Assembly (NCBI GenBank): GCA_963971285.1
Contig: OZ020244.1
Location: 10,044,001 to 10,108,000 of the forward strand
Length of the DNA: 64,000 nucleotides
Direction of reading: 5' to 3'
Source of the DNA: Astropecten irregularis
Lineage: Eukaryota > Echinodermata > Asteroidea > Paxillosida > Astropectinidae
Shown here: in pieces, positions 11,301 to 22,351 of the stretch
How positions within the stretch are numbered: the stretch's first letter is position 1
Layout: each line of letters starts with the position of its first letter
Translations under genes and position numbers: made by a program
The notes under the pieces: generated by a model
Told to the model about the DNA's origin: nothing
The model's database searches: none
What the model saw: only the letters and a program-made list of their open reading frames with translations

Positions 11301-13473
11301 TTAAGGAGCAAGAAAATAATGTTCCAGCTTTATTAATTCATTTTTATGTTAATTTTCAATTTTGATGAAATGGTACATTATGCCCCCCCCCCTCTCCCCC
11401 TGGTTCTACATGTATTAGGGTTAAAAGATCATATGATTGCACAGCGAAGTCCAGCAAGATACGTGTGTTTCTAGCATCCTTCTAGCATAACATCTTAATT
11501 GGTATTCTGAAAACTACTTTAGAGGTACATTAAGTCCTGCGCATCCTCTGAAAACTCCTCCTTCCTTTCATTAATGTTATCCAATCAAAATTGATGTTAC
11601 GAAGAAAAGACACTTTAATACGTGCTCCAGCTGTAACAAAATTTCTCCAACGAGATCAGGCTCATGTATTGAAGAAATGTGCAATTTCTACATGTACAAT
11701 ACAAATTGATACGATGCGATATTTTGACTTTCCTTATTGCTTTCACCCTAAAATGCAGCAAAATTTGTTGAAATTGAAGGAACATTTGTCTTATTTAGGA
11801 TATGCATTAACCCATTTTAAAATACAAGACAGAATAAAGATGTTAAAAATGCAAAAAAGGGGTGAGCAGTGTCAATAAAAAAATTGTTAACTTATGATAA
11901 CCCTCAAGCAGTTTAATCTTTTGTATTTAAAGTGCCAAGTGTGTTTTCAGAATACCGACTTGCTAATCAACACCGAATTAAACGCCAATTTTGCTTTAAT
12001 TCAGAGTACTTCCCCAGACCTTCAGCAGGGATATGATGATAAATAGCTGAAAAGGGCTAATGTGTGGAAATTTTCCAGAAGAATTAAAGTATACCTTTTT
12101 GGTGTTAAACAACTTACCGGCATCACTGTCCGATTCACTTAGAAATCTCAATGGCGCATGCCTCTTCCTATAGCTGCTATCCTCATCTGCGTCAAGATTT
12201 GATGTTTCCTCCGCCTTCCTGGCAATTGATCTGGCTTTCTCATAGTTGCCTGTATGTAAACACAAATTACATGCAAAATGATAGAAAACATGCATGCAAA
12301 ACAGGCAATTCAGTCATACGGTATTAACAATTGGAACGGATCCTTTGATTACTACAGCAGTGAGCCAGTGAAAACCCATGTGCTTAGTGAAACTAAGGCT
12401 ATGCCAACATTACTTTAAACAAACAGAACTTTGCTTTATTCCTTGCTCATTTTTCCTAAATGGAATATCATATGAAAGGGCAAAAAATTAGCTTTTAAGA
12501 AATATGATTTTCTCTTTGAAAAGTAGATACCGCCTGCCAAATGACTTTTGATATTCCTCCTTCAAAGTGTTTTTATTCACTCATGTGTGACATATGCAGG
12601 TTCCGAGATGGCTCAAATGAAAGAGGAGGATCTAAGCTTTCCAGACACGTACCATTTATTAATAATTGTAATTGAGATATAACAAAACATCGATAATTCT
12701 CAGTTTCGTCTTATCTAGGGCACCCTTATGTATCTTACTAGTCACTTTCATCAACCGAATTTTGTGCCTCCCCCATGTCTGCTTGTCAGGTATTTCATGC
12801 CGCTTTGCTTTCGTGGTTTGCTGGTGACCTGGCCAGTAGCTGAACTGCTCCTAGATTTAAAAATAAAAAGATCTTTTCTTGTTAAATTGTTGTGATTAAT
12901 TTTAGAATAATTATTAAAAAAAATATAAAATTAATGACAACTGTTTACTAACAAATACAAATTGTATACATATGTTGAGAACCCCCCCCCCCCAAAAAAG
13001 AAAACCAAGGTTAGGTTGCTCTTGACAACAGATAGTTTTGTCTGAGGCTTGTCCGCAACATACACGTAGCAAATATTTTTTTCCTCTGCTGATGAACGTT
13101 TTTTGACATGGGTACCCATACATGTACATGTATATTCATAAATAAGTTTGCTTAAAATGCATCACTTGTGAATGACAGGTCAAAGTTAATTTTGAACCTG
13201 CATTTTCAATCATACACCCAATAGTCTTTGTTTGAGAGTTCTGGATGTCTGAGACGCAATGTACAGAGCTTAATAGTACAATTACAGTCCGCACAAACAT
13301 TTAGTGCTGTAGATTTTATCAGTGTTTCATTATGACCTCTGCATTGAATCACAGGATAAAAGAGACAAAATTGAAAGAAGACTTACCCCTCCTTCATTTA
13401 CAATCCATGATGCGGACACCAATGCGACTGCATCATCTTCATCTTTAAATGCCACAACTGCATATTCATTCAT
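8369..13473 (-). CDS. DUF4806-family protein, seven coding exons
   Basis: Predicted exons, in order on the minus strand: 13473-13387, 12850-12739, 12249-12118, 10764-10658, 9849-9787, 9130-8971, 8556-8369. Together they give 849 bp, 283 codons including the stop, with matching phases and GT/AG borders; the 3' border at 10658 is the least certain. Exon 1 encodes MNEYAVVAFKDEDDAVAL, a short beta-rich start. Exons 2-3 hold a FSYWPGHQ segment, then IRLMK and NYEKARSIARKAEETS, the usual N-terminal signature of these proteins, followed by an acidic linker. Exon 4 is a predicted coiled coil (QQQVLQKLQKLEDVQAQI). Exon 5 is EFDVLEMRLAESDFKKKM. Exon 6, YLSLVGGVNIAQTSRRIMKK to FNVFGRKGK, is the DUF4806 core, and exon 7 adds THQGAKETEIEEVLGDFLKR. 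Its molecular role is unknown. It lies downstream of a transposase gene on the same strand. Confidence 0.78.
8768..8895. mobile_element. Small MITE in the last intron of the DUF4806 gene
   Basis: About 128 bp bounded by inverted repeats: GGGTGCATTCGTTTAGCT on the left and its near-exact inverse on the right (one extra C/G). No coding capacity. The target duplication is not clear, so the superfamily is not assigned. Confidence 0.6.
9131..9786 (-). other. Intron of the DUF4806 gene
   Basis: No gene, repeat or conserved element recognised. Splice borders agree with the flanking exons: donor GTAAGT at the 9786 side and acceptor TTTCAG at 9131-9132. Confidence 0.5.
9850..10657 (-). other. Intron of the DUF4806 gene, low-complexity open frames only
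   Basis: Several short open frames occur on both strands but none has recognisable domains or supports a splice phase with the neighbouring exons. Treated as intron. A different 3' end for the upstream exon (a GTTAAA donor about 30 bp further on, or a GTAAAA donor beyond that) cannot be excluded. Confidence 0.4.
10765..12117 (-). other. Long intron of the DUF4806 gene with a Tc1-like remnant
   Basis: Apart from the transposase fragment at 10900-11066 and C-rich and A-rich simple sequence near 11240-11400, nothing recognisable is present. An open frame of 95 codons at 11591-11878 on the plus strand has no similarity that I recognise and is probably chance. Confidence 0.45.
10900..11066 (+). 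pseudogene. Tc1/mariner transposase C-terminal fragment
   Basis: Two overlapping frames resemble the end of Tc1-like transposases: MLEEWNAIP (matching the usual EEWxxIP) and then, one frame over, MRQRCQVVIDKHGGYKHY followed by a stop (matching the usual MxxRCxAVIxAxGGxTxY ending). The catalytic domain is absent and there is at least one frameshift, so this is an old inert relic inside an intron. Confidence 0.6.
12851..13386 (-). other. First intron after the start exon, DUF4806 gene
   Basis: Contains a ten-base C run near 12981 and TACATG simple repeats near 13120. No other feature seen. Confidence 0.45.
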
Positions 13474-14001
13474 CTGTTGAGATAAGAACACATTATGATT
13501 AAGCAATATTTCTTAATACATGTACTTCTTGCATGCAGTACAGAAAAGTGCCTGCATTGCTTCCTGTCAATTTACTTGGTTACATGTACATGTATGCTTA
13601 ACATCTTTGATTCAAAAAAGGTATCAGAGCAAAGGTGAAGAGTATAGATTGCCCACATACATGTACACGTAGCTCAAATTTGAATACATTTATGGCTCAT
13701 CTAAAATTGGATTTTTGCTGTGCACTTTAGTACACTGTACCTCAGATATTTGCATTGCGGTACATGGCTGAATATAGAGGAACACGGTAGCTAAAATAAC
13801 CAACCTACACCCATGTACATGCAAGGCACACAGAGTCATCTCCACTTAAGTCGAACTCTAATCAGTCAAATAATTGCACAATAAAACTGTTTCGGTATAA
13901 AACTGACCCCATAGAAAGTCAAACACATTTTCTTTGTACCCCAAATTTCAACTTCGCGAAGTTGACTGTATATTTTCTCATGTACTAATTTACCATTGAT
14001 T
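13474..14001 (-). other. Spacer between the transposase relic and the DUF4806 start exon
   Basis: The minus strand reads into a good acceptor (pyrimidine-rich tract then CAACAG) directly before the DUF4806 ATG, so an upstream non-coding exon is required. No coding exon is visible here. Confidence 0.45.
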
Positions 14002-15957
14002 TTACCAGCAATGCAACAATGCCATGAAGATGAACGTATTTCTGTCAACTTCGAACTTCAGTGCTTTCTTCTTCAGAGATTGGTGTGGGACCATCTGCAT
14101 GCTGGTATTGCGTTTGATAACTTTGTGGACACCAATTATTTTTGAGTCACAAGGTGAAGTGAAGGCATTTTCACTGTTGGTTTACACTCTACAAAGGAGA
14201 AGTTTGTTATCGTCTTCGCTGGTCTCATTGGTTTCCTCTTCTACCTCACAACATGAAGACTCACTAAGAATGTAGCAATTATCAGGTTTCTTTGTAGATA
14301 CAACAGAAGCCTTCGATGTTGATGCACTTCGAAATTGTTCGACCTCACACAATCTCTTGATTATTTGTACAACAGGTCGTTTGCCAGATCTCACTAGTTT
14401 TTTCATGTACTGGAGGTAATTCTCAAAAGGGAATGCAGCGCACGAGTTCAAGTCTCCAAATAGACGCGCTTCATCTGCCAAGTGGACCATACTGTGGACA
14501 TTGTATACAAGGAACTCCTGACCATACAATGCACATCCCTGGTCATTGAAGTACACCAACAGTTCTTCCGCAAATGCATGATATTCTGCAGTGAGCCTAC
14601 TGTTCACCAGAATACATGTAGCAACACTCAGCGCCATTAAGAGGTTGTATTGGACAGATGACAATACTCCTTTAAGGCAAACTTTCCCAGTGTACAGGAG
14701 AAACTGTCGTAGCTCTGTTGCCTTCCATCGATCTATCTCGGAGAGATGACGAGGCTTTCTTTGAAAGTCGTTAGTTATGGAGCCCCTTAGCCCCAGAAGT
14801 TTCTAGCTCACAATTTCCACATTAACAGCGACCAATTTGAAATTGAGCAATCTTCCCTTTCCGCGCATCCAAATAAGGATCAACTTCCTCATAACACCGA
14901 GGCATGATTGGTGCATGAAGTCAACTGGGGAACACTGAATCATATCGATTGGCAACTGGCAGAAAGGCGTATCACCATTATGGTGTTCTGGAGATTGCTT
15001 GGCCCGAAATGAATCATCTGTTCTTTTCTCCAAATTACTTGTCTCAGGGTACGTCATTCTGCCCTTCCATTCTCCTCTCTGTTTACACTTATCACATCCA
15101 TGGTATCCTGAATACAACTTAGTACCCTTCACCATGGCTCTAGCAGGAGCATCACAGACAATGCATTTAATGTGCACTTGGATTGCTTTCTCATCCACAA
15201 GGAGACCGTCTGTCATAACATTGCCTAAGTCCCTTATTGTGTCCTGAAGAAAATCAAGGTTTGAAGGTTTCGAAGGGCCATACGTTAAAGCCACTGGAAA
15301 GACGTGCACGGGTGAAGCATTTGTAATTGAACAAAGTATCGGCCATAAACTCTTTGATGTGTCCTTATGAAGTGGAATTCCGTCAATATTCATGCTTTGG
15401 ACAGTTGTTCATGAACTCCCAGGTATACATATTCCATTCCAGATGCAATGTCAGTCTCGACAGTCTTAGGAGTTTGGAGCAATGTACAGGCTGTGGTTGG
15501 TAAATCTGGGTGTCCATGCCTCTTTAAGATTTTTAGAAGACCATCAACAGCATTATGTTTAACTTGGTAGTCATTCGCCCATTTTGCCAACTCATTTTGT
15601 ACACTGATGTGCGGCTCCTCACCCGAGTGATCTGAATCATGTTCGTTCTCTGAATCCAAAGAGAAAATCGGATCTACATTATCAGAGTCAGAAGACAATG
15701 GGGTATCGGCGTTACCATCAGCCAAACTATCGCTTGAATCATCATCACTAACAGGAATGGGGTTGTCAAGTTCAATTTCCCTATCTGGCTCAAAGCGAAG
15801 ATCTTCTGCTCCATCTTCCACTACGAGAGCTTCTACGTCACTCTCACTACTGCTAGTTACAACATCGCGTCTATTTTTTCTCAATAAACGATGAGCCCTC
15901 ATCCATCTTTTGTTGTAATTCTTTCCTGACCATGATGCACACATTTTTGCGATCAAT
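14002..15957 (-). pseudogene. tnp2-like transposase (CACTA/EnSpm type), broken
   Basis: The exon opens with a clear acceptor (TATTCATTTTCAG) at 15958-15959 and an ATG at 15944. An N-terminal basic patch and a long Ser/Asp/Glu-rich region lead to the RNase H-like core. MNIDGIPLHKDT carries the first Asp and IVCDAPARA the second. YHGCDKCKQRGEW gives the inserted Cys pair, and MIQCSPVDFMHQSCLGVMRK follows. Next come FQRKPRHLSEIDRWKATELR, the later LYGQEFLVYNVHSMVHLADE segment and a C-terminal PCDSKIIGVHKV. This order is that of animal tnp2-type transposases. Breaks: a frameshift at about 15390-15393, TAG at 14803-14805 and TAA at 14182-14184; the last recognisable codons end at a stop at 14002. 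The gene cannot make full-length transposase. Confidence 0.82.
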
Positions 15958-17841
15958 CTGAAAATGAATATAAAAAAGTACGAGCACAATCTTCTTCCAA
16001 TCACCTCATGCGCACCAATTCTCTCCGGACATACGTCATCGCAAAGCGAGTCAAAGGTTAATTTATTGTCTACATAGCATGGTAAAGTTGGAAGCAAGTG
16101 GTCGGTCGGGGTCGGTCTGGTAAGAAACCTTTAATTTGCCCATATTTTAAATTTAAATTGTTAATCCTTTATACTCCTTATGCGTAAAAAGGTAACAAAC
16201 AGGATTAACCCCCTGCAATTTCCAATTTAGCTTTTTAACCCTCTAAAAAGCGCCCGTACTCAAACTTGAGGCATATTTTCATGTTTTTGGGATTACTGCT
16301 TAATCTATGGGCCAAATTTCGCTGATTTTTTTTTTAACCTATCTGTACCTTGGGTCACACCTGGGAAGTATATTTATGCATTATCTACCCTGAGTTTGTT
16401 CACCAGACAAACTAGCCCCTACAAAACTTGCCATCAGCCAAGCCCTGTTTGTTTGTGCACAAAATGTGTATCCCTTTGTGTATTACCACACACAACAGTG
16501 CTCATTTGTGAGGCACATTATTTTTTTGGACTACTGCTAAATCTCAGGGCCAATTTAGCAATACAGCAATTACAGTACTACACAGTCACTCTACTGCCAA
16601 GATTATGGTATCCATGGTTACTTAGAGTGGCACCACATTGACTCCCATATTTGGTAATAAAAAGGCTAATTGTCTGGAATGCAAGAAGATACTACTTGTG
16701 GGTGTGAAAAGATAAGCTTTTCTTGGAACATCCTGGAAACAGCTTGTAGAACTGTTAATTCCACTCCCTTTTCTATTGTTTGCTTCAGTGGGTGACACCC
16801 CCCTCAGTTCTAAATGTTTTCATTGGAAATCTGCACAGGACTGGGCTGGATTTAGACATACCTGTACATGTAAATGTACATGTACAAAGTATTATTATTG
16901 TTGGTAAATCAGTCATGGATCAATGTGTAAACTGCCAGAATGCTTCAAGCTTTGCTGTTTGGGTCCGGGGAAGTTCCATTCATCTAGTCAGTCCATTAGA
17001 AAAAGGATTGTGTCCCCAAAACACAGTTTTTACCCGTAATATAAAATTGCCTCATGCCTGACCTACATGTGCATCCCGACACTAAGTGTTTAACGGCGGA
17101 TCCCAGGGTTAAAATGTGAATTTTCGAGGGAAATCCATCTTTGTTTACACGTTCCTATACAGGGGTCTATAGTCAGCGTACCAGGCTCCGTGATGACAAG
17201 ACAATGCCATAATTAATACAAATATCATCACGGAGTCCTCTAGGCTAGCTTGATCTCCCATAGCTTAACAAAAAATTTTCAACATAAATTTATGTGCGTA
17301 CAGTATCCCTAAACACCAAAAGCTTAACGGAAAATTCGACCCAAAATTTACAAACTATTTTGTGCTAGAGTAAAAAACGTATGACCATTCACAATGAATT
17401 TGTTTGCTATTGATGATGAAAGAGTGTGGATTGATCTATAAAAAAATTAACAGTTGTCTTAATCAACTCTCATAATTTTCAGCCTGTCAGTGCCATTGAA
17501 AATGGTGTCTCGGACATTAAATTTTCCGTTAACTATGCCAACTATAGGTGATAGACGTTAGATTTTAACATATATGCCTTTTAATCGCTATTGCATGCAG
17601 CATGCTCATGATCAAGACACAATCTGACACTTACTTATACTGTTTTCTGTGTTGGCTGCACAGAAATTACCATGTGCTTACTGCTTAGATCTATGTAAAT
17701 ATGATGTAAAAATTAACCTGATTTGTTTTGATTGAACTCCATAATCATATGTCTGAATGTTTCTCCCATTATATGATAAATAATTCAGTATTGATTTGGA
17801 CTTCTTGCTTAATGAAATGTCTTTGTGATGTCTAATTGTCT

Positions 17842-18524
17842 AATTGATAGATGAAATTATGGTGAAACATTGCAGCAACTACCGCCACTCCTAGATCGTG
17901 AATTCCCCTGAATTATTTTTTTTTTTGATCCTCATACATCGGTTATGCTTGTGCAGTCTTATTTTTGCAATTGACCCACAACTTTTCGAGAAAAAAAAAT
18001 CAACTTTCTGGGCCACTCCACTTGAGGAAAGAATAATGTTATGAGTTCATTCATAAATTTTATAGTATGGGCAAAAGCATTATTGTATAGGGGTGTGCAC
18101 ATTGAAGGAGACATGAAAATCACGCATGCCACATGCACACCACACAGTAAGTGGGAGCCAGTCTCAATAAAAAAGAAAAAGCTTCAACAACTGGTATCTG
18201 CGCACTTAAGAGCCATTTCAATGCATGCAGCAACTGGGGGAACCAGTGAAGTAAAGTTGCACCCCTTCAGAAAATGGTAGATCCAATAATGCGCATGCGG
18301 ACTAGACAACTTCAAGCAGCACGTAAATATCGACATTTGGGCAAGTGGAGTGACACAGAATATCATTTTTTTTCTCAAAAACTTGTGGGTCAATTACAAA
18401 AATGAGACTGCACAAGCATAATCGATGTATGAGGATCAGGAAAAAAAAAACAATTTAGGGGAATTTACGATCTAGGAGTGGCGGTAGTGGCTGCAATGTT
18501 TCAACAAAATTTCATCTATCAATT
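17842..18524. mobile_element. Fold-back MITE with long inverted arms
   Basis: The left arm, beginning AATTGATAGATGAAATT, is matched by an inverted copy ending at 18524. The arms are roughly 150-170 bp and diverged by scattered substitutions and small indels. They enclose an unrelated core of about 350 bp. A degraded relative of one arm lies at about 56540-56705. Non-coding; superfamily unknown. Confidence 0.65.
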
Positions 18525-18633
18525 GTTGTTTTCAAAACCCATAGCGTTACGGCACCCCCAAAAGTAGAGTGCTTGACGGCTCACTGCGGAGTATTAAACT
18601 TAGACTTCTAAATCTCGAAGTAGGCTAGATCAG

Positions 18634-19135
18634 TAGGAACGTAAATCAAAATTCAAATCGAAACTTATCAGCTTACAGTTTTTTTGTCAAAGCCTGGAGA
18701 AGACTATCGCCGGGTCCCCGTGCGGTGACTCCTGGCTTTTTGCGGGATTTTTTTACAAAATCTCCGTGAACGACGTAGGAAGAGTGTCGAGCAGCCATGA
18801 TTGAACTGAAGGTTGCTATAGTTGCACTGTAACTAGACTCGTCCCTAGTCTTTTTCGTGTCGCTATGTACGTGTGTGCAGCATTCGGCCTCGCGCTGTAT
18901 GTACAGTGCAGTGCAACAGAAACCTTCAATCATGGCAGCTCCTCTTTTCCTACGTCGTTCACGGAGATTTTGTCAAAAAATCCCGCAAAAAGCCAGGATC
19001 GAGTTACCGCACGGGGACCCGGCGATAGTCTTCTCCAGGGACCAGGCTTTGTTAGCAATGACTGACCGATCATTGATGGAAAAATTGTGACAAAAACAAT
19101 AAGTTTCGAAAATTGAATTTTGATTTACGTTCCTA
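18634..19135. mobile_element. Fold-back element with ~190-bp inverted arms
   Basis: The left arm starts TAGGAACGTAAATCAAAATT and its inverse closes the element at 19135. The arms include a GC-rich segment (CGCCGGGTCCCCGTGCGGT) and are interrupted by small indels, with a spacer of about 100 bp. Open frames on both strands here are mirror images produced by the inverted repeat and are not genes. Confidence 0.65.
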
Positions 19136-19367
19136 GAAAAAGAATGTATAGCCTAGCTATACGTTGGGCCAAGAAGCGGAGGTACTCCAGTAGCACAATG
19201 GGGCGCTACATACATGTACATAGACCCCCTAGTAGGCCTACATGCAGACATGATCATGACACAATCTGACACTTTGATTTCAATGTTTTCCCACATATTA
19301 CACGTCTCAAATTCACTCCAAAACATTTAAACACCTAACAGATATCAAATTGTAAAATATCACTTAC

Positions 19368-19610
19368 CTTTGGTGTTGAAGTCTCACAGACACAGACATG
19401 CAGTTCAGGCAAACTTCAGGATTTCTTGATGAATGATACTAACTGTTAGGCCTAGCTCATGTCATGAAGAGGCGCGAACACAAACCGTATTCTATTTTGA
19501 ATGTAATTTTTGCGCAAGCGCGCGGCCGAGGGCATGCGTGCACCGTACGGTACCGCATGGCACGACGTGACGTCATCAATCGTGGGCGCGCGGTCTCGTT
19601 CGTTGCATGT
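19368..19610 (-). promoter_or_regulatory. CpG-rich promoter and non-coding first exon with splice donor
   Basis: On the minus strand a clear donor (ACCAAAG then GTAAGTG) lies at 19368/19367, after a stretch without a long frame, as expected for a 5' untranslated exon. Upstream, 19500-19600 is unusually GC- and CpG-rich. It contains a perfect CRE palindrome TGACGTCA at 19568-19575 and NRF1-like GCGCAAGCGC and GCATGCGTGC motifs. The donor is compatible with the acceptor of the transposase exon (15957) and with that of the DUF4806 start exon (13473). Start site and use are inferred. Confidence 0.5.
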
Positions 19611-19730
19611 GTATAAAAAGATAAGAAATTATTTGAAATTACCGGTAATAAAATTGAGTTTGTAAAATTATTAAAAACATGTTATTGTTATTTATTTGTT
19701 AAAAAAAATTCTTAGTTGATTTATTGAAGT

Positions 19731-20046
19731 GGACGTATATAAAACGTTCTGTAAACGAATATGTACAAAACCTTTATTTTGTAACGTCCATAGACGTTTT
19801 GTCAACGTCCTATATCAAACGTTCTGTAAACGTCCTATACCAAACGTTCTGTAAACGTCGTGTACAAAACGTGAAATTTGTAACGTCCAAAAAACGTTTT
19901 TTAAACGTTCTCAAAAACCTAAACTTTGACGTAAATGAGAAGTCCAAACTTTAACGTTATATAAACGTTTTTAAAACGTTCATTTAGGACGAAGACGTAC
20001 AGTACCTAAACAAAACGTTTTGAAAACGTTCTGTGTTTGCTGGGTA
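19731..20046. repeat. Array of ~20 ACGT-core motifs (AACGTT/ACGTCC)
   Basis: In about 310 AT-rich bases there are 20 ACGT cores, mostly as AAACGTTCTG, AAACGTTTT or AACGTCC, spaced about 10-20 bp apart. The array ends in CTGTGTTTGCTGGGTA. Because the core is palindromic, the sites can be read on either strand. Dense short subterminal motifs of this kind are typical of DNA transposon ends (in plant En/Spm they bind TnpA). The right edge directly abuts Helentron-derived sequence. Confidence 0.6.
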
Positions 20047-20563
20047 CGTGACTTGTGCATTGCCGTCAAACGATGAAAATGAAGAATTGAATGAGATTGT
20101 AAGCAGTGTTCAGCAACATAGTAAAAGGCATTCTAAATCATGTCGTAAGAAAGGAACATCATGTCGATTTAATTTTCCAAGGCCACCATCAAACAGGACA
20201 TTTATTGCCAATCTAGAGTTTATACCATTAGGTGAGAACCCTATGAGGATGATTTTGGAGATGATGAAGATGATATTTGGATGATTAGTAAAGTTGACCG
20301 GTATAAAAGCAAGACCAGACAAAGATGTATTTGATTCAATGTGCTTAGCTAAATTTTGCTCAGAGTATAGAGTAATATATAAAGGTAACGTACAAAAACA
20401 AAATTCCACAATCTATAAATTAGAGAATAATTTGGGACATGTACAAAAGCGCACCAGGACTGATCCAGCTATAATAAGATATCCAAGATTTTCAGTCACA
20501 AAATCTGGTAAACACTTGTTAAGTGTATTGACTTTGAAGGTACAAGAATACTTGGATCAATGA
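20039..20563 (+). pseudogene. Helentron Rep-region remnant
   Basis: Fragment of the Helitron/Helentron helicase-like N domain: [19 protein letters not shown], then [18 protein letters not shown] and [11 protein letters not shown], a segment highly characteristic of Helitron proteins. After a frameshift near 20285, LAKFCSEYRVIYK and RTRTDPAIIRYPRFSV follow, which normally lie further along the same protein. The HUH nuclease motifs expected nearby are not present, so internal deletions have occurred. The left end is cut by the ACGT array. Confidence 0.75.
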
Positions 20564-20579
20564 TGAGATGAGATGATAT

Positions 20580-21763
20580 ATCAGTGCTATTAACAGCTCC
20601 TACAGGTGTGGCTGCATTTCATGTTAATGGTGCTACTATTCACAGTGCATTTATCAATCCCAACAGATATGACTTTACCCTATCAGCCTCTTGGTGAAGA
20701 AAAGATCAGTACACTTCGTAACCTGCTCAGTCAACTGCAAATTGTGATCATAGATGAGATTTCAATGGTTGGTCAGAATCTACTCTATTATATTCATGGA
20801 CGTTTAAGACAGATAAAGCAATGTAGGAATCATAATCCCTTTGGAAATGTTAGTATACTGGCTGTTGGAGATTTTTATCAGTTACCTCCAGTGAAAGCAA
20901 AAGCTTTGTATCACAGTACTGTATCATGTGATCTGTGGAATGATAACTTCAAGATTGTTGAATTAGATAAGATAATGAGACAGAAAGAGAATGCAAAGTT
21001 TGCAGAGACAATGAATAGACTAAGAGTGAGAAAGAAACAGGACAAGTTGATGGAAGATGATATCAGAATGTTAAAGGGACGTGAAACAGGTGAAAAATGG
21101 AATGATGTTCTTCATATTTACCCAATTAAGCAAGAAGATGAACAGAATAATTATGATGATTCTACAAGCCAAACGCTCTGACTGTATATACATAGAAGCA
21201 AAAGATTATGAGATGAACTCTAGACAAGCTAATATTAAAAGAAAACCAGTGAACAATTCATCAGGATGCAATCACTGTTAGTTGGTGTTGGTTCGAGAGT
21301 CATGTTAACCAAGAATATAGATGTATCAGATGGTCTTGTTAATGGTGTTATTGGCACTGTAACACACATCGTAATGTCACATGATAAACCTGATGAACCA
21401 AAGTGTATCAAAGTGAAGTTTGATAATGCCAGGGTTGGAATGAAACTAAAAAAGAATACTGCATCATCTTCAAATGATAACGATAGTGTACCTATAGCTA
21501 TTCAAGAGGAAAGTTTTGGGAAAAAATGTGTTCGGCATCAGTTTCCACTTAAACTGTCTTTTACATGTACAGCACACAAAGTACAAGGATTGACAATGGA
21601 TAAAGCTGTAGTATGTCTTAATCGTACATTAGCTGCAGGTCAAGCTTATGTGAGTCTGAGTCGTGTTACATCATTAGAAGGTCTTGTCATTGAAGGTTTT
21701 GACCAGAAGCATATATATTGTAATGAAGCAGTAGCTGATGCCTTGGATAAGATGCCACCATAA
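20580..21763 (+). pseudogene. Helentron PIF1-type helicase, broken
   Basis: Starts inside the helicase: LLTAPTGVAAFHVNGATIHS (motif Ia region) is present, but the Walker A segment that should precede it is deleted. A frameshift near 20665-20690 leads to IVIIDEISMV (Walker B, motif II) and then ILAVGDFYQLPPVKAKALY (motif III). Another break near 21170-21270 leads to the C-terminal half, with GSRVMLTKNIDVSDGLVNG and HKVQGLTMDKAVVCLN (motifs V-VI) and YVSLSRVTSLEGL. The order is that of PIF1-like helicases of Helitrons. It cannot encode an active enzyme. Confidence 0.83.
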
Positions 21764-21784
21764 ATTAATGAAAATGATCTGAAT

Positions 21785-22279
21785 ATGACTGAGTCACCTG
21801 ATGGTATAACTATTATGATGCATAACATACAAGGATTAAGAGCTCATTATAATGATATGAAGTGTAAGAATCAAATGATGAAATCAGATATCATATGTTT
21901 AACAGAAACATGTACTGAAGATCAATTCCAGTATGATTTCCAACTTGATAATTACAGAAGCTACCATCAACCAAGATGTCTGTCTTATGATAGTTCCAGT
22001 CAAAGTACTAACATGCTACAGCAACAGTGTCATGGAGGTGTAACAGTGTATAGTAAAACAAACAGAACTATAAGTAGACTCATGCTGACTGTACAGAACA
22101 TTGAGTACATTGCATTCCATGTAATTGCCAACGTGTCATTAGCAGTTGTTGTTATCTATCGACCATCATCTTATATCCTACGGGATTTTATGTGTAATCT
22201 GCAAATTCTACTGAATGAAATCCACAAAGTATCAAATAGAGTTATTATAATGGGTGATTTTAATGAAGACAAAGAATAA
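21785..22279 (+). pseudogene. Endonuclease/exonuclease/phosphatase domain of the Helentron, truncated
   Basis: Directly follows the helicase, as in Helentrons, which carry an apurinic-like endonuclease at the C terminus. Visible motifs are MMHNIQGLRAHYNDM (N-terminal strand and Asn), SDIICLTETC (metal-binding Glu), GGVTVYSK and VIIMGDFNEDKE (the GDFN motif). The frame stops soon after GDFN, and the C-terminal part with the final catalytic Asp-His pair is missing. The fragment of 164 codons is open, so only the end is lost. A non-LTR retrotransposon origin is less likely because of the helicase next to it. Confidence 0.75.
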
Positions 22280-22351
22280 AGAATGTTTGACAGCGGTGTA
22301 TAGAATAGAGACTGAAATCATGGCAATGACACACAAATAACGTGTTAATAT

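Larger units (their letters stand above)
15958..19367 (-). other. Putative long intron with two fold-back elements
   Basis: Between the candidate upstream exon and the transposase exon. Besides the two fold-back elements described separately, 16100-17840 contains only AT-rich sequence and short chance frames. TACATG simple repeats occur near 16865. No conserved coding segment seen. Confidence 0.45.
8369..20046 (-). mobile_element. Candidate two-gene CACTA-like transposon
   Basis: Proposed unit: subterminal motif array, promoter with non-coding exon, tnp2-like transposase, then the DUF4806 gene, all on the minus strand. The right end would be the terminus next to CAGCAAACACAG (reverse complement of the array end). 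The left end is hidden by, or lies beyond, the Polinton insertion. This grouping is an inference from co-orientation, a shared donor and the array; it is not proven that the DUF4806 gene belongs to the transposon. Confidence 0.4.

Noticed and set aside
11591..11878. 95-codon plus-strand frame as a gene
   Set aside because: No recognisable domain, no splice context, antisense to an intron; probably chance.
18673..19090. Open frames of 77-86 codons on both strands
   Set aside because: They are mirror images generated by the inverted arms of the fold-back element at 18634-19135 and show no domain.
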